From Bacteroidota bacterium (GTDB lineage: Bacteria; Bacteroidota; Rhodothermia; Rhodothermales; Bin80), in the NCBI GenBank assembly GCA_028873925.1, contig JAPPNA010000180.1:1-41229 (forward strand): 41,229 nt of DNA, read 5' to 3'. Positions 38,574 through 41,229 of this stretch are shown piece by piece (position 1 is the stretch's first letter; each line of letters starts with the position of its first letter). The notes beneath the pieces are model-generated. The model was given only the letters and a program-made list of their open reading frames with translations. It did not search any database and was not told the DNA's origin. The position numbers and the translations under genes were made by a program.

Positions 38574-39134
38574 CTATCGGATCACGACCTGGTCGGGTAC
38601 AATGAAGGCATTCGGGTAGCGGTCCTCCACGAGTGCCAGCATTCGCTGCGCATCCTCACGGCTGGCAAAATTGCCAATCCGCACCCGATAATAGGGGGCC
38701 CGATAGTCTTGGTAGACCGGCGGTTCCCATTCCTGTGTGGTATATATGTCCGCGAGCGCTTCATCGCGTTCCAATTCCTGCCACCATGCTATCGCTTCGG
38801 CGGTTGCCCGATCGGCTTGCTGAGATTCAAGGGTCGAAAATATGCTGATACGAAACCCCGACTGTTGACCTGAGGCCTGACCTTGGATACCTCCGCCGGT
38901 GAGCAATTCAGCAGGTGCATCATGGATGACTTCCGGTCGGGCGGAGGGCGGGTCTTCACGGTATCGATCCGCATTGAAGTCTTCATAATCCGCCCAGTTG
39001 ACTGGAGTGGTGCCGGGCTCGGCCTGCGCACTGTCTGAACCGGCCGACGAAGACAATTGTGAGCAGCCGGGCAGTACAATCGCGACGCATACCAGTGCTA
39101 GCGCGGGGTAGAGTCCAACAGAGTGCACAGTCAT
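38574..39134 (-). CDS. SPOR-domain lipoprotein
   Basis: A 186-residue lipoprotein. The N-terminal LYPALALVCVAIVLPGCSQL contains the lipobox LPGC. A serine- and acid-rich linker follows (about residues 28-90). The C-terminal domain FRISIFSTLESQQADRATAE with YYRVRIGNFASREDAQRMLA and YPNAFIVPD is a SPOR domain, which binds denuded peptidoglycan at division sites or other remodelled places. It is anchored in the outer or inner membrane. The gene starts in the ATGA overlap with the end of deoC, so it is co-translated with that gene although no functional link is evident. Confidence 0.9.
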   Translation of the reverse strand: MTVHSVGLYPALALVCVAIVLPGCSQLSSSAGSDSAQAEPGTTPVNWADYEDFNADRYREDPPSARPEVIHDAPAELLTGGGIQGQASGQQSGFRISIFSTLESQQADRATAEAIAWWQELERDEALADIYTTQEWEPPVYQDYRAPYYRVRIGNFASREDAQRMLALVEDRYPNAFIVPDQVVIR

Positions 39135-39913
39135 GCTCGGATCAAGGTTGTGGAACGGCTGGTGCCTATTCGTGTCGCCCCATGGCGAACCAGGATGTCG
39201 GCCTGTTCAAACGTCTTGATGCCGCCAGATGCCTTGATTCCGGTTTCAGCCTCCACGGTACATCGGATCAGCGCAATATCTGATGGGGTGGCTCCGCGGG
39301 CGGCGAAGCCTGTGGAGGTCTTGATGTAGTCGGCACCTGCGTACTCCGAGATCAGGCTGCCAATGATTATCTCCTCATCCGTCAGCAGGGCCGTTTCCAG
39401 GATCGCCTTGACCTTGACGTTCTTGCCACCCAGGCAGTCACTGGCATCAACAACCGACCGGACATCGCGCTCAACCAGGCGGTACCGACCGCTCTTGAGC
39501 CAGCCTATGTTGATCACCATATCGATTTCGGTTGCTCCATCGCGCACAGCCAGTCCAGCTTCCAACGCTTTTAAAGACGGGTAGTTGGCACCCGTAGGGA
39601 ACCCGACGACGGTACAAACGGCCACTTCGGCATCCTTGAGCCAGGTTGCGGCCTGCTCAACATAGCACGGGGCAATACAGACCGCAGCAAAGCCATGCTC
39701 CCGGGCCTCTTCGCATACCGCGCGCACCTGTTGTGCGGTCGCTTCCGACCTCAGGAGCGTGTGGTCAATCAGGCGCGCGAGGGTTTCCCGGCTTTTCGGG
39801 GGTTGCACGGGCTGATTTTGGGCATTCTGCAGGATGCGCGCTATGAGCGGTCTGTTCACCGGAGCATCATACAGCAGCTGCTCAATCAATGCTGATTTCA
39901 GCTGAGTATCCAT
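39131..39913 (-). CDS. deoC: Deoxyribose-phosphate aldolase
   Basis: A 260-residue class I aldolase that splits 2-deoxyribose 5-phosphate into acetaldehyde and glyceraldehyde 3-phosphate, letting the cell recycle deoxynucleosides. The barrel motifs visible are LIDHTLLRSEATAQQVRAVC, GAVCIAP-like AAVCIAPCYVEQA, VVGFPTGANYPSLKALEAG, ATEIDMVINIGWLKSG, KVKAILETALLTDEEI, and GADYIKTSTGFAARGAT, whose lysine forms the Schiff base. An N-terminal helical extension of about 40 residues precedes the barrel, as in many longer DeoC proteins. It is first in a two-gene unit with the SPOR lipoprotein. Confidence 0.95.
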   Translation of the reverse strand: MDTQLKSALIEQLLYDAPVNRPLIARILQNAQNQPVQPPKSRETLARLIDHTLLRSEATAQQVRAVCEEAREHGFAAVCIAPCYVEQAATWLKDAEVAVCTVVGFPTGANYPSLKALEAGLAVRDGATEIDMVINIGWLKSGRYRLVERDVRSVVDASDCLGGKNVKVKAILETALLTDEEIIIGSLISEYAGADYIKTSTGFAARGATPSDIALIRCTVEAETGIKASGGIKTFEQADILVRHGATRIGTSRSTTLIRA

Positions 39914-41170
39914 GAGATCATTCAGTTCTCCAGATCAAAGACTTAAATACCCCGGCGGCGGGTCGGTGTGCCGAAGTTCGCCAGGGCGGTTCGGTATGGC
40001 GCACCGCTTCCGCAGGCAGACAGCTTTCAACATCCGCCTGAGAGCGTACCGGTGCCTGTCGGGCGGCTCCAAATGGCGGTGATGCCTGCAATGGTAACCT
40101 ATGGAACGCAAGACAATGCCTTGCCCAACAGTACGGTCATTTGAATTGGGTTGAACCCTACATTTGTTCTTCTGCGAAACAGTGTTCCACATGATCTGGA
40201 ATCGGAATAATCGGACCGAGGTCAGGATGCAGCACGACATCGGTGTCTGTTGAACCGCCGGGCGGATCGGTTTGTCATGTCCGCATGGCTGACACAGTTA
40301 CAGCACCCGGAGAAGACCGATCCAGCCACGGCCCGAAGCGTCCGGCTGCCATTGAGTCCTATATCCGGTCTCTTCGCGATATCTTGGATGCCAGCTTTGA
40401 GCTGCAACGCGGTAAGTTTGGACGAATCTGTTAACAAGCGGTTCGGGACGCTCATGTGGGCCCTAGGACCATCTCAACAGGTGAATTTGCCCTGCTGTTA
40501 CGGATTCTTTGGTCACTCGCTGATGGCACCTATGGGGGTATGCTCGTCGACGTAGGACATCTTCGCCAATCTCATCAATCTGCCACCGGGGGCGTTCAGC
40601 AGATCTGTTGAGTGGCAGCACGCCCGTAGAAGAGATTGACGTTTACCGTGAGATAATCCGCCGCTGCCTCGTTGCGTTGGGCGTGATGCGATAAATGGGC
40701 AGCTGCCGAATGATTGATCACAATAACTCTCGTAACCGACGACTGATGAAGGGCCTGATTGCTGCAGCGGGACACCGCCTTATCTGCAGGGCCCCGCAGC
40801 GAGAAGCAGGCTTTACCCCCAAAAATAAGACACATTGACGGGTACCTACGGCTGGAGGCGGATCACAACACGGTCGGATAGTGGAATCGCCTCAACAGCC
40901 AGCCGGTATGATCTAAACGGTCAGGAAGCAAAGAGCCGATCAGGATATCCTGGCGGCATAGGGGCGGTGTCGTTCTTACCTCCCGATGCGACACCCGGGG
41001 CAGGATTGCCGCAGTGAGCCGGTCCACCACAGTCTCCCGTGCGTCTGTCAGTAAATTCGCGCAAAACAGACTGCGCACCCCATAATGCCGCTTCGCCGGA
41101 TCCACCCTAAACGCAAAGCGCCCCAGTGCCGCAAGACACCGGGGCGCTTATGAACCGAGTCAAAACCCGG
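39914..41170. other. Gene-poor stretch before the right edge
   Basis: About 1.25 kb in which I find no gene that I can support. Several frames of 60-100 codons exist on both strands, but none has a recognisable domain or consistent codon pattern. Two plus-strand pieces look faintly protein-like: one around 40276-40434 (SYIRSLRDILDASFELQRGK) and one around 40615-40695 (PVEEIDVYREIIRRCLVALG). They are in different frames and may be remnants of a lost gene. No tRNA was seen. The terminator of the next gene closes the stretch. Confidence 0.5.
41115..41150 (-). terminator. Rho-independent terminator of the right-edge T9SS gene
   Basis: On the minus strand a GC-rich stem (GCGCCCCGGTG paired with CACTGGGGCGC, one G-U) with an 8-base loop is followed by TTTGCGTTT. 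It begins about 20 bases after the stop codon of the T9SS cargo gene at 41171, where a terminator is expected. Confidence 0.8.
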
Positions 41171-41229
41171 CTACTTGATCAGCACCATTCGGCCCGTCTC
41201 CACCTTCACGCCTGATTCCATGTCGGCAA
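41171..41229 (-). CDS. C-terminal end of a T9SS-sorted secreted protein (partial)
   Basis: The last bases, read on the minus strand, encode ADMESGVKVETGRMVLIK followed by TAG at 41173-41171. The ending T-G-R-M-V-L-I-K is the normal last strand of type A sorting domains of the type IX secretion system (often R-K-M-V-L-x-K or similar before the stop). A clear terminator follows. Only 18 residues are inside the window, so the cargo identity cannot be told. The gene runs off the right edge. Confidence 0.65.
   Translation of the reverse strand, partial: ADMESGVKVETGRMVLIK

Noticed and set aside
40243-40434. 63-codon frame (SYIRSLRDILDASFELQRGK) in the gene-poor stretch
   Set aside because: No family match known to me, and it overlaps competing frames on the other strand.

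Overview
The window looks like chromosomal DNA of a high-GC member of the Bacteroidota/Rhodothermota lineage, Rhodothermia-like rather than a classical Bacteroides. Reasons: C-terminal tails of type IX secretion cargo at both edges (stops at 127 on + and 41171 on -), a GWxTD-domain protein, many lipoproteins, weak or absent Shine-Dalgarno sequences, and a TMEM220-type membrane protein. This placement is inference from gene families; no rRNA or tRNA gene was found.

Layout. 1-5 kb: end of a T9SS cargo gene, a remnant of a second one, a small membrane protein, a lipoprotein amidohydrolase, and an overlapping cupin/GH13 amylase pair. 5-9 kb: a compact operon for an envelope ABC exporter (LolA-like protein, two FtsX/MacB-type permeases, LolD-type ATPase). 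9-16 kb: photolyase, an orphan AAA ATPase, a Fic AMP-transferase-type protein flanked on both sides by the same TAAAGAAC repeats, an outer-membrane barrel, and two OsmC proteins. 16-24 kb: a GAGN-repeat adhesin-like protein, then a fadN-fadA-fadE beta-oxidation operon with a small membrane protein and a CsbD-like protein. 24-31 kb: a frameshifted secreted (probably beta-propeller) pseudogene, a GWxTD protein, a polyprenyl synthase, and a stand-alone reverse transcriptase with a highly structured leader. 31-40 kb: katG, a two-gene metal-chelate/B12 importer without its ATPase, dnaG with a tiny overlapping lipoprotein gene, polyphosphate glucokinase, a SPOR lipoprotein and deoC. 40-41.2 kb: about 1.25 kb without a recognisable gene, then a terminator and the end of another T9SS cargo gene.

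The most interesting locus is the reverse transcriptase at 29084-30421 (-). It has the RT core motifs and an N-terminal RGYPHFD segment and IYSYYA motif that I associate with defence-type RTs of the UG/DRT group, most like DRT2. Directly upstream on the same strand, 30690-30456 folds into five successive hairpins, two of them long and nearly perfect. One frame through this leader is open for 64 codons. That is the expected architecture of a DRT2-type system, in which a structured ncRNA upstream of the RT is copied into repeated cDNA that encodes a long open frame. The assignment needs a family search and RNA/cDNA sequencing.
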